Assembly: GCA_036383515.1 (NCBI GenBank)
Contig: DASVOE010000128.1
Span: 1-25,985 of the forward strand
DNA: 25,985 nt
Direction of reading: 5' to 3'
Source: CADEDV01 sp036383515
GTDB lineage: Bacteria; Bacteroidota; Bacteroidia; Chitinophagales; Chitinophagaceae
Shown here in pieces: positions 1 through 6,608 of the stretch. The position numbers and the translations under genes are program-made. Each line of letters opens with the position of its first letter. Positions within the stretch are counted from its first letter, which is position 1. The notes below the pieces were generated by a model. The model saw nothing but the letters and a program-made list of their open reading frames with translations. It had not been told where the DNA came from and searched no databases.

Positions 1-100
1 GAGTACCATCAACGTTGTTCGAAACAAAATTTTATATCGCATGTTTGCTGTTATTAAACGACAAACACCATTTTTAGAGAACTATTTACAAGCCGCCTAA
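1..100 (+). CDS. IS110-family transposase, C-terminal fragment (partial at left edge)
   Basis: Frame 2 is open from the first base and ends at TAA 98-100, giving about 32 residues that include INVVRNKILYRMFAVIKR. Transposases of the IS110/IS116/IS902 family characteristically end with a VRNKL..R.FA.IKR block, so I read this as the last part of such a transposase, whose catalytic DEDD and serine-containing domains would lie left of the window. IS110 elements usually have no obvious terminal inverted repeats, and I cannot place the right end of the element. The next 138 bases up to the metallopeptidase stop codon hold only a short tandem octamer repeat. It cannot be judged here whether the copy is intact. 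Confidence 0.72.
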   Translation, partial: STINVVRNKILYRMFAVIKRQTPFLENYLQAA

Positions 101-164
101 AACCTTTTTTTGGCAGTTTGTAGGTCTTAGAATACACAAAGCCTTGATCTTCTACATTGAATTC

Positions 165-188
165 CTTCGTGACTTAGTGCCTTCGTGG
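165..188. repeat. Three tandem octamers (CTTMGTGN)
   Basis: Three consecutive 8-mers CTTCGTGA, CTTAGTGC and CTTCGTGG occur between the IS fragment and the metallopeptidase gene. On the other strand this reads as the CACGAAG/CACTAAG-type short repeat that I recall being scattered in many Bacteroidota intergenic regions. No function is proposed. Confidence 0.55.
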
Positions 189-238
189 CAAAACTTGACT
201 TTTGAGACGGGTCCTAGTGAGTTCTTTTTCTTCCGGCT

Positions 239-1093
239 TTACAGATCAGGCGCATTAAATGTATCACCCTGTTTAATATCACCTGTTTGATAACCTTTTT
301 TAAACCAGTACATGCGTTGTGCTGAAGTGCCATGGGTAAAAGCATCAGGAACCACCTGGCCGGTAGCTTGCCGCTGCAGCCTGTCATCACCAATTGCATT
401 GGCAGCATTCAATGCTTCATCAATATCACCTTCATCAAGAATATTTTTCATTTTTTGATCATGATTGGCCCATACACCTGCCAGGAAATCCGCCTGCAAT
501 TCCATCATAACCGAATAGCGGTTAAATTCTTTTTCACTCAGCTGCTGACGAAGCCTGTTTACTTTTTCAGCAGTGCCATTCAGGTTTTGAATATGATGAC
601 CTACTTCATGCGCCACCACGTAAGCCATGGCAAAATCGCCCGGCGCATTCAAACGATCCTGTAATTCCTGGTAAAAAGAAAGATCAATATAAAGTTTGCT
701 GTCACCGGGACAATAAAAAGGTCCCGATGCAGAACTGGCCGAGCCGCAGGCAGAAGCAACTGCATCACGGAATAAAACCAACGTGGGTTCCGTATAATGC
801 TGTCCGTTTTCGGCATATATTTTATTCCATACATCTTCTGTCTCTGCCAGCACCACTTTTACAAACTCAGCCCTTTCATCATCTGCTTTCTTTTCTTCGG
901 GTGTCAGTTCTCTTTGATTAGCGGAAGGGGAAATTTGAGGAAGCTGTGATGGATCTGCATTTCCTCCACTCAAAAAAGTGTAGAGAAGATAAATAATAAT
1001 GGCTCCTATTCCGCCGCCGGCAGCAATGCCACCTCCGGATATTCCCCTGCGGTCATCTACATTCGAACTGGTTCTTCTGCCTCTCCATTGCAT
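239..1093 (-). CDS. Neutral zinc metallopeptidase, YpfJ/KPN_02809 family
   Basis: A 284-residue protein anchored by one N-terminal membrane segment (about residues 18-42, Gly/Ile-rich) with the rest predicted outside the cytoplasm. The zincin motif HEVGHH is at 162-167 (E163 catalytic), and a downstream MELQADFLAGVWA block around residue 200 supplies the likely third zinc ligand. Two cysteines (C116, C128) flank a short loop and could form a disulfide. The start MQWRGRR...DDRRG and the end ...GDTFNA match the usual limits of this family, so the gene appears complete. Physiological substrates of the family are unknown. It reads leftward after the TonB receptor gene, separated by 129 bases, so it is probably transcribed separately or by read-through. 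Confidence 0.9.
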   Translation of the reverse strand: MQWRGRRTSSNVDDRRGISGGGIAAGGGIGAIIIYLLYTFLSGGNADPSQLPQISPSANQRELTPEEKKADDERAEFVKVVLAETEDVWNKIYAENGQHYTEPTLVLFRDAVASACGSASSASGPFYCPGDSKLYIDLSFYQELQDRLNAPGDFAMAYVVAHEVGHHIQNLNGTAEKVNRLRQQLSEKEFNRYSVMMELQADFLAGVWANHDQKMKNILDEGDIDEALNAANAIGDDRLQRQATGQVVPDAFTHGTSAQRMYWFKKGYQTGDIKQGDTFNAPDL

Positions 1094-1222
1094 AAAAATA
1101 ATTTTGATGTTAAAAAAATTGATTGATGATCATCACCTGCCTGCCAGGTACTTGCTAACACAAAAAATGAGCCCTTTATCATCAACGTTAACTATAGTCA
1201 TGTTATCCTCTTTAAAGATAAT

Positions 1223-3385
1223 TCATAACCGGAATTTAATACCTCCATTTACCACAAATCCATCCAGTGGAGCATAAATGTCCCTGAAAACAGGATTATC
1301 AATTGTGCCGGTGTAAATTGTTTCAAACCTGGTTTGCCTTGTATCCAGGAAATTTTCAAAGTTGATATAGATGGAAAATCGTTCCCATAATTTTTCAACC
1401 ATGAAACCGGTGATCCAGTAAGACTCACCGGTTGTGCCATCACTTAATTGTTGCGGGCTGAAATAATAAGCTTCAAGACCAGCCTTCCATTTTTCTTCTA
1501 CTTCATACATCAATACAGCATTCAACCTGTGTCTCGGTGTTAAAAAATTTTCTGTCTTTGCATTGCCTGCATGCAGGTAAGCCTGGGTGAACGTGTAACC
1601 CAAAAACAATTTGAAATCGCTGTATCCAAGTTTTACATTCGTTTCCATACCCCGGCTATCAATATGACCCGTTACATTATTGAAACGGTAATTACTACCA
1701 TCGGGTTGCAACAATAGAGGATCATGAATGCGGGTATAAAAGAAAAGATGATTGATACTGAAGTTCACCTCTCCATCGAACAATTTTGTTTTGAAGTTGA
1801 TATCCGCATTCACGCCATAGCTGCGTTCTAATTTGTTTATTTTATCATCCACCGGCAACACATGATGGTATTGCAACCGTTCGCTTTCTTCGGTAAAGAT
1901 GGTTGGCGTTTTATAACCCAGGCCACCGCCAATTCTTGAAGACAATTTCGGATTGAATTTAAACAAAGCAGATAATCGCGGTAAAACAGCAAAGCCATAA
2001 TCTTTTACACCATCGCCTCTTATGCCGGTTTCCAGATTAAATTTCTCATTCACTTTCCAGGTGTTCTGTACGAAAGCGCCAACGGTTAACTGCTGGTAAT
2101 CTCTTAATGGCGTAGCAGTAAGTTTTCTTTCTTTAAAGTTATCAGTAACCAGATTGATGCCGGTGATCCATTCCGCTTTTTCACCATGTGAAGCATACGT
2201 GAACTCAGTAAAGCTGGCATCCTGTGTACCGTTGAAAACATACGCCGGCGCTGAAATAACACGTTGAAAACGATTCAAACTATTTTTCACCGTTAGGCTA
2301 TTACTTTTGCCAAACCGGTGTTCAAAACTCAACTGCGAACTGTAACGATCCGTATTATTATTTTCAAAATATCCCGTTGGTTTTTTGTTTTTGATAAAAT
2401 CAATATCACCACCTGTACGGTCTTCAAGGGTCACATTCAACCCGATGTTGATCGTTGTTTTATCGTTGAAATAAACAAAGAACTTTGGGTTGACCGTATA
2501 ACGTTCAAATTTGGGGATGGCTGTTAAACCAATATCAGCAGGGTCATAAGCAGCATTACTATTTCTTGAAGCAAATAGGGTGAGTCCTGTTTTACCAAAC
2601 TTTTTTCCGAAGAAACCGCTTGTATTCAACCCGCCGGCTGAAGTGGCATCCAGGTGGAATTTTAATTCTCTTTCTTCAACTGGTGTTTTAGAAATTAAGT
2701 TGACCAGGCCTGCGATAGCACCACCGCCATACAAAGTAGAAGCCGATCCTTTGATCACTTCAAACTGTTTCAGGTCAAGCGGTGGCGTTTGCAATAAACC
2801 TAAGCCACTGCTAAAACCCGCATACAACGGGAATCCATCTTTTAATACCTGTGTATATCTTCCATCTAATCCCTGGATGCGGATAGAAGCATTGGCAGAT
2901 GTAGCAGATGTTTGTTGTGTTTGAATGCCGGTACTCTCTGTCAACACCATTCGTATATCACCAGGTTTCATATTTGCTTTTTCATCCAGTTCTTCGCCGG
3001 CAATAAATTCAACTCTTGTTGGAATATCCCGGATGGTTCTTGAACTGCGGGTGGATTGAATGATGACTTCCTCTTCCTGTTCTTCAGCAGGTAAAAGTGC
3101 AACTTCAAAAAATTCACCTGAAAAAGGAGTGGTGATTTCTATTTGCTGTTCTTCATAGCCGACATGTGATATCAAAAAGGACTGCTTGCCCGTCTCTGTC
3201 ATTTGAAATAAAGCAACACCGTTGCTATCTGTTAGCCCTGTTTTATTCTGGGAGATTAATTTAATGGTTGCTGCAACTAATGGTTCTTTATTCTCTGCAT
3301 TGATCACTTTTATTTTCAGGTTACTTTGCCCGGATATAATAAGGGCAAAAAAAAGCATGGATATTAATAGCAATAATTTATTCAT
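1223..3385 (-). CDS. TonB-dependent outer-membrane receptor
   Basis: A 720-residue protein for TonB-energised uptake across the outer membrane. It has a signal peptide (residues 1 to about 19, ending SGQ), a carboxypeptidase-regulatory-like beta domain typical of Bacteroidota receptors (about 22-100: VINAENKEPLVAATIKL, GVALF), and a plug domain (about 120-235) with SIRIQGLDGRYTQVLKDG and GSASTLYGGGAIAGLVNLI. The rest is a beta-barrel rich in alternating aromatic strands, ending in FRL. There is no SusD partner, so a glycan-type SusCD system is unlikely; small siderophore-, cofactor- or metal-type receptors have this size. It lies 55 bases downstream of the Cys-rich protein gene, same strand, probably in one transcript. 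The adjacent Cys-rich regulator hints at a metal ligand, but the substrate cannot be read from sequence. Confidence 0.93.
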   Translation of the reverse strand: MNKLLLLISMLFFALIISGQSNLKIKVINAENKEPLVAATIKLISQNKTGLTDSNGVALFQMTETGKQSFLISHVGYEEQQIEITTPFSGEFFEVALLPAEEQEEEVIIQSTRSSRTIRDIPTRVEFIAGEELDEKANMKPGDIRMVLTESTGIQTQQTSATSANASIRIQGLDGRYTQVLKDGFPLYAGFSSGLGLLQTPPLDLKQFEVIKGSASTLYGGGAIAGLVNLISKTPVEERELKFHLDATSAGGLNTSGFFGKKFGKTGLTLFASRNSNAAYDPADIGLTAIPKFERYTVNPKFFVYFNDKTTINIGLNVTLEDRTGGDIDFIKNKKPTGYFENNNTDRYSSQLSFEHRFGKSNSLTVKNSLNRFQRVISAPAYVFNGTQDASFTEFTYASHGEKAEWITGINLVTDNFKERKLTATPLRDYQQLTVGAFVQNTWKVNEKFNLETGIRGDGVKDYGFAVLPRLSALFKFNPKLSSRIGGGLGYKTPTIFTEESERLQYHHVLPVDDKINKLERSYGVNADINFKTKLFDGEVNFSINHLFFYTRIHDPLLLQPDGSNYRFNNVTGHIDSRGMETNVKLGYSDFKLFLGYTFTQAYLHAGNAKTENFLTPRHRLNAVLMYEVEEKWKAGLEAYYFSPQQLSDGTTGESYWITGFMVEKLWERFSIYINFENFLDTRQTRFETIYTGTIDNPVFRDIYAPLDGFVVNGGIKFRL

Positions 3386-3440
3386 CGTTAACGATTAATT
3401 GTTGATAAATGGAACGTAAACCCGTTTGATTGATGGCATA

Positions 3441-3752
3441 TTATACTAACCGGGGCGGTTGCCAAAAATCGTAATGGATATCATCAACTACAGAAGGAAT
3501 AAAATCAGTATAAACCTGGGGTTCGGGTATGACACAGGAAATAAATGAAAATGGTTCTACATTAATGGTAACAGAAGAACAACCTTCACAATTAAAAAAA
3601 GGAGAACAACTGCCGCAATCTTCATCGCCACTTTCATGATCGGTGCTTTGTGCGGTTTGTGTCTTATCATCCGGGCAACCGTCAAATGTGCAACACGGAA
3701 TTACGGCCAATAGCACCAGGTAAAAAGTGAATATATAGCTGAACAACTTCAT
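3441..3752 (-). CDS. Small Cys-rich exported protein (DUF6660-like)
   Basis: A 103-residue protein with a hydrophobic N-terminus (about residues 3-20) that reads as a signal peptide or single membrane anchor. The mature region carries CC at 20-21, C26, an acidic stretch DHESGDEDC, and two CxxC pairs (C46-C49 and C55-C58) plus C73. This layout resembles the small DUF6660-type proteins found beside TonB receptors in Bacteroidota; that name is from memory and unverified. Paired CxxC motifs in the periplasm fit metal binding or disulfide chemistry. It precedes the TonB receptor by 55 bases and follows the AraC gene, from which a MITE-like insertion separates it. It may have its own promoter (box at 3759-3766). 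Confidence 0.7.
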   Translation of the reverse strand: MKLFSYIFTFYLVLLAVIPCCTFDGCPDDKTQTAQSTDHESGDEDCGSCSPFFNCEGCSSVTINVEPFSFISCVIPEPQVYTDFIPSVVDDIHYDFWQPPRLV

Positions 3753-3758
3753 TCGTTA

Positions 3759-3766
3759 CAAAGCTA
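3759..3766 (-). promoter_or_regulatory. Candidate -7 box (TAGCTTTG) for the Cys-rich protein/TonB receptor genes
   Basis: The minus strand reads TAGCTTTG, an exact TAnnTTTG match, six bases upstream of the ATG at 3752. No TTG is found at the ideal -33 distance. It would let the downstream pair be transcribed independently of the AraC gene, with almost no leader. Confidence 0.35.
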
Positions 3767-3802
3767 TCCATCAAAATGAATAAAAAAAAGTAAGTGCTGA
3801 TT

Positions 3803-4012
3803 TATTATCGCAACAACAGGAAGCCCCATCCCGACCTTCCCTGTTAGGGAAGGCCATCAGCACACAGCCCTGCTGATAGATGAACCCGATATTATCAATC
3901 AGGATGATTATAAAAAATTTCAAGTAAACACGTTATTTCCAACAGGCTTGGGCTGTGTGTAGGTAAGTCCCCCCTTCGGGAAGATTTAGAGGGGCTATTA
4001 TCGCAACAACAG
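3803..4012. mobile_element. MITE-like palindromic insertion with 17-bp flanking direct repeats
   Basis: The 17-mer TATTATCGCAACAACAG occurs at 3803-3819 and again at 3996-4012, bracketing 176 bases. The right copy contains the last codons and TAA stop of the AraC gene; the left copy is a noncoding duplicate. The insert starts GAAGCCCC and ends GGGGC, and its outer ends are roughly inverted (AGCCCC..CTTCCC on both strands). Inside lie a hairpin at 3833-3855 (CCTTCCC/GGGAAGG) and a perfect 10-bp inverted repeat CACACAGCCC (3861-3870) / GGGCTGTGTG (3950-3959). There is no ORF. This fits a non-autonomous palindromic element that duplicated its target; 17 bp is long for a target duplication, so slippage or recombination remains possible. 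Confidence 0.6.
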
Positions 4013-4939
4013 TTCACAAGGTTTTAAACCTGTATGCTTTTTAAAAGCAGTAGAAAAATGGGAAATAGAAGAATAACCCAGCAACATAGAAACCTCTGTT
4101 ACACTTAATCCCTTTTCATACAAAAGGTATTTAGCATGTTCCATTCGCTGGCTTTGATAAAAATCAAAGACCGTAGTACCAAACAATTCTTTAAATCCTT
4201 TTTTCAGGTAACATTCATTGATCGCTACTTTACGGCTCAGTTCTTTGATGGTGATAGGCTCACCGATATGCTGTATAAGAATCTCTCTTGCTTTTATGAT
4301 CTTCTCCCGGTCTGCTTCATTGGCCAGGAATTTACAATTTATCGTATCAATTTCTTTTTCGCCCAGCATACAGTCAAGACTGTATAATAACAGCATCTGG
4401 GTTTGCGCATTGATGTAAATATTTTCAAGGCTGTCGGAATAAGTATGATTCAACACTCCTTCCAGCACCAATCTTGTTTTGCCACATAAAGGAAGGATCT
4501 TGCTAAAAGAAGAAACATGGTTGAAATTCAGGATATCATCAGTGAGTACTGAATTACCTTTTCTTGGTTTTACAAACTGGCTCAGGTGTGCCGGAGAAAA
4601 CTTAAAGCTTACTACATCCACACTATCTACTCTCTCTACACAGGTTTTAGAACCACCGAACTGACACATATCACATTCTGTGTTCTTTTTGCGGCAATAC
4701 ACATTACCGCTTACGCAAAATCGTAATTCAAGATAATTTTTCCTGGGTTCAGCTTTCTCATAATGATAAACCATCATCCCGGTGTCCTCAATGCTCCATT
4801 GCGGGTTACGACTATACCGGTTAATCGTATATTGAACAGAGCCGGGGATCTGTTGTTCTCTTTCCTGTAGCAACACCATCTGGTCCTGCATCAGGGTTTG
4901 CTTGTAAGCTAAGGCTAGTATGTCCGGAGGATTGTGCAT
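3998..4939 (-). CDS. AraC-family transcriptional regulator with Cys cluster
   Basis: A 313-residue protein. The C-terminal AraC DNA-binding domain has two helix-turn-helix units (about residues 210-312: AREILIQHIGEPITIKELS..., then AKYLLYEKGLSVTEVSMLLGYSSISHFSTAFKKHTGLKP). The N-terminal 200 residues form a sensor region with no recognisable cupin signature, but it contains five cysteines in a tight group, C75, C82, C89, C92 and C100 (C-x6-C-x6-C-x2-C-x7-C), which could bind a metal or an iron-sulfur cluster. It reads leftward ahead of the Cys-rich protein and TonB receptor genes and is likely their regulator. The reading frame ends inside a 17-bp direct repeat that marks a nearby insertion, but the protein itself looks intact. 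Confidence 0.9.
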   Translation of the reverse strand: MHNPPDILALAYKQTLMQDQMVLLQEREQQIPGSVQYTINRYSRNPQWSIEDTGMMVYHYEKAEPRKNYLELRFCVSGNVYCRKKNTECDMCQFGGSKTCVERVDSVDVVSFKFSPAHLSQFVKPRKGNSVLTDDILNFNHVSSFSKILPLCGKTRLVLEGVLNHTYSDSLENIYINAQTQMLLLYSLDCMLGEKEIDTINCKFLANEADREKIIKAREILIQHIGEPITIKELSRKVAINECYLKKGFKELFGTTVFDFYQSQRMEHAKYLLYEKGLSVTEVSMLLGYSSISHFSTAFKKHTGLKPCELLLR

Positions 4940-4949
4940 TATCGAGTTG

Positions 4950-4957
4950 CAAATTTA
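4950..4957 (-). promoter_or_regulatory. Candidate -7 box (TAAATTTG) for the AraC gene
   Basis: The minus strand shows TAAATTTG, an exact TAnnTTTG match, ten bases upstream of the ATG at 4939, implying a leader of only a few bases. No clear -33 TTG was found. Confidence 0.35.
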
Positions 4958-5025
4958 AGGTCTGAAGGCGAGTTTTCCGGGACTGAAATGAACCGAAATT
5001 CCTGAAGTCCTGACTTTTAACAAAC

Positions 5026-5057
5026 TATGGGTAAAAAAAGTTCGGTTTTTACCCGTA
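5026..5057. promoter_or_regulatory. Near-perfect inverted repeat upstream of lpxA
   Basis: GGGTAAAAA (5029-5037) and TTTTTACCC (5046-5054) are perfect 9-bp arms around an 8-base spacer. Three more positions outward pair with one mismatch, giving 12-bp arms. The repeat lies just upstream of, and overlaps the -33 position of, the candidate lpxA promoter (-7 box 5063-5070). It could be an operator for a dimeric regulator or a cruciform/hairpin. The regulator is unknown. Confidence 0.55.
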
Positions 5058-5062
5058 ACAAT

Positions 5063-5070
5063 TACCTTTG
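5063..5070 (+). promoter_or_regulatory. Candidate -7 box (TACCTTTG) for lpxA
   Basis: TACCTTTG is an exact TAnnTTTG match 40 bases before the lpxA ATG. Nineteen bases upstream is TTC (5041-5043), one base off the TTG -33 consensus. It is followed by GCGC, as often seen after this box. Transcription would start near 5075, placing the hairpin at 5076-5097 in the leader. Confidence 0.5.
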
Positions 5071-5075
5071 CGCAT

Positions 5076-5097
5076 CTCCGCCTTGCGGAGGTTTTTT
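5076..5097 (+). terminator. Terminator-like hairpin in the lpxA leader (possible attenuator)
   Basis: CTCCGC (5076-5081), loop CTT, GCGGAG (5085-5090), then G and six T (5092-5097): a compact GC-rich stem followed by a T-run, the form of an intrinsic terminator. It sits 13 bases before the lpxA ATG and just downstream of the candidate promoter. No rightward gene lies upstream of it in this gap, so it is better explained as an attenuator, or the remnant of an upstream gene's terminator, than as an ordinary gene end. Confidence 0.5.
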
Positions 5098-5110
5098 GTA
5101 ACAGAACTGC

Positions 5111-5917
5111 ATGATTCATCCACATACATACATTCACCCGAATGCAAAGCTGGCTACCAACGTAAAAGTTGATCCCTTTACCGTAATTCACCAGGATGTG
5201 GAGATCGGAGATGGCACCTGGATAGGCTCCAATGTGACCATTATGGAAGGTGCCCGCATCGGTAAGAATTGCCGCATTTTTCCGGGAGCTGTAATTGCTG
5301 CTATTCCACAGGACCTGAAATTCCAGGGGGAATATTCCAACGTATATATTGGTGACGGTACCACCATTCGTGAGTTTGTAACTGTAAACCGGGGTACTAA
5401 AGACCGGGATAAAACAGTGATCGGCAGGAATTGCCTGATCATGGCCTATTGTCACTTTGCACATGATTGCCTTGTGGGTGATAATTGCATCATGAGTAAC
5501 AATACCCAGGTAGCAGGTCACGTAACGATTGGGGATTGGGCTATCATTGGCGGCATGTGTGCGGTACACCAGTTTGTAAACATTGGTCAGCACTCCTTTT
5601 TAAGTGGTGGTTCGCTGGTGGGTAAAGATGTGCCTCCTTATATTAAAGCAGCCCGCAACCCATTGAGCTATGCTGGTGTCAATTCGATTGGTTTAAAACG
5701 CAGAGGATTTACAGTAGATAAGATCAATCATATTTTAGATATCTATCGTGTCTTATATAATAAAGGCATGAACACATCACAGGCGATCGAATTTTTGGAA
5801 GAAGAATTTCCAGCTACTGACGAAAGGGATGAGATCGTCACCTTCATCCGTGAATCTCAGCGGGGCATCATCAAACGCTTCACCAAAAACAGTGTGGATG
5901 AAGATATCGCTGACTGA
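5111..5917 (+). CDS. lpxA: Acyl-ACP--UDP-N-acetylglucosamine O-acyltransferase
   Basis: First enzyme of lipid A synthesis: transfers a 3-hydroxyacyl chain from ACP to the 3-OH of UDP-GlcNAc in the cytoplasm. The 268 residues are mainly left-handed beta-helix hexapeptide repeats (from IHPNAKLATNVKVDPFTVI on), with the family signatures GARIGKNCRIFPGAVI, IPQDLKF, CHFAHDCLVGDNCIMSNN (H118 matches the catalytic His of E. coli LpxA) and GHVTIGDWAIIGGMCAVHQF, and a C-terminal helical part from about residue 190. Length is normal. It overlaps the next gene by 20 bases. The usual lpxD and lpxC/fabZ neighbours are not upstream here; an AraC gene faces away instead. Confidence 0.96.
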   Translation: MIHPHTYIHPNAKLATNVKVDPFTVIHQDVEIGDGTWIGSNVTIMEGARIGKNCRIFPGAVIAAIPQDLKFQGEYSNVYIGDGTTIREFVTVNRGTKDRDKTVIGRNCLIMAYCHFAHDCLVGDNCIMSNNTQVAGHVTIGDWAIIGGMCAVHQFVNIGQHSFLSGGSLVGKDVPPYIKAARNPLSYAGVNSIGLKRRGFTVDKINHILDIYRVLYNKGMNTSQAIEFLEEEFPATDERDEIVTFIRESQRGIIKRFTKNSVDEDIAD

Positions 5918-6515
5918 TGCGGGTAAACGCTTCAACCGCGACTGGATATTTCGTCATTTCACATACACATTTGAAACAGGTACTTCTTACGCTATCACCG
6001 GAGCCAATGGTTCGGGCAAGAGTACGTTGCTGCAGGTGATTGGAGGATCATTACATTTCAACGAAGGAAATATTCAATACTCCATTAATAATACTCCCTG
6101 TTCAATTGAAAACATCTATCAAAAGGTTTCCATTTGTGCTCCTTACCTGGAAGTGATTGAAGAAATGACGCTGCGGGAGTTCCTGGATTTTCATCATGGT
6201 TTCAAACCTTTCATTGCCGGCGTTACTGCTGATTCGATTATTTCATTGCTGGGTTTAGAAAAAGCAGAGAATAAACAAATACGATATTACTCTTCGGGGA
6301 TGAAGCAACGGGTAAAGCTGGCGCAATGTATTTTTTCTGATTCAGCGATTGTATTGCTGGACGAACCCTGTACCAATCTTGATACGGCTGGCATTGAATT
6401 GTATCATCATCTTGTTGCTACCTATTGTAAAAACCGGTTGGTAGTGGTGAGTAGCAATGATGAGGTGGAGTATAAGTTTTGCGGAAAGAGGATTAATGTT
6501 GGGGATTATAAATAA
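5898..6515 (+). CDS. ABC transporter ATP-binding protein
   Basis: A 205-residue single nucleotide-binding domain. Walker A GANGSGKST (35-43), signature SSGMKQ (132-137) and Walker B IVLLDEP (151-157) are clear. The H-loop position reads SSND rather than the usual (S/T)HD, so the switch histidine seems replaced by asparagine. The frame stays open further upstream, to 5829, but the ATG at 5898 gives MKISLTDAGKRF, where ABC homology begins, so I chose it; it lies inside the end of lpxA (20-base overlap, different frame), which implies translational coupling. No permease gene is adjacent, so the membrane partner is elsewhere or absent. The lpxA linkage suggests an envelope role, but the substrate is unknown. 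Confidence 0.88.
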   Translation: MKISLTDAGKRFNRDWIFRHFTYTFETGTSYAITGANGSGKSTLLQVIGGSLHFNEGNIQYSINNTPCSIENIYQKVSICAPYLEVIEEMTLREFLDFHHGFKPFIAGVTADSIISLLGLEKAENKQIRYYSSGMKQRVKLAQCIFSDSAIVLLDEPCTNLDTAGIELYHHLVATYCKNRLVVVSSNDEVEYKFCGKRINVGDYK

Positions 6516-6608
6516 TTTTATTAGCCTGCTATCTATATTGCTACTTTGCTTACCCTGCTTTTGTACCGAATTTCACAATATTATAAAAAGAGAATAATCT
6601 TCCGACGA

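Noticed and set aside
1124..1135. Perfect 12-bp palindrome TGATGATCATCA upstream of the metallopeptidase gene
   Set aside because: Short and low-complexity; no promoter element in a telling position, so not called as an operator.
3820..3995. Possible small RNA or riboswitch
   Set aside because: The nested inverted repeats and flanking direct repeats are better explained by a MITE-like insertion; no riboswitch core was recognised.
4955..5593. 212-residue open frame on the minus strand across lpxA
   Set aside because: It is antisense to a clear lpxA with catalytic residues, has no recognisable domain, and its sequence is what hexapeptide-repeat codons give in reverse.
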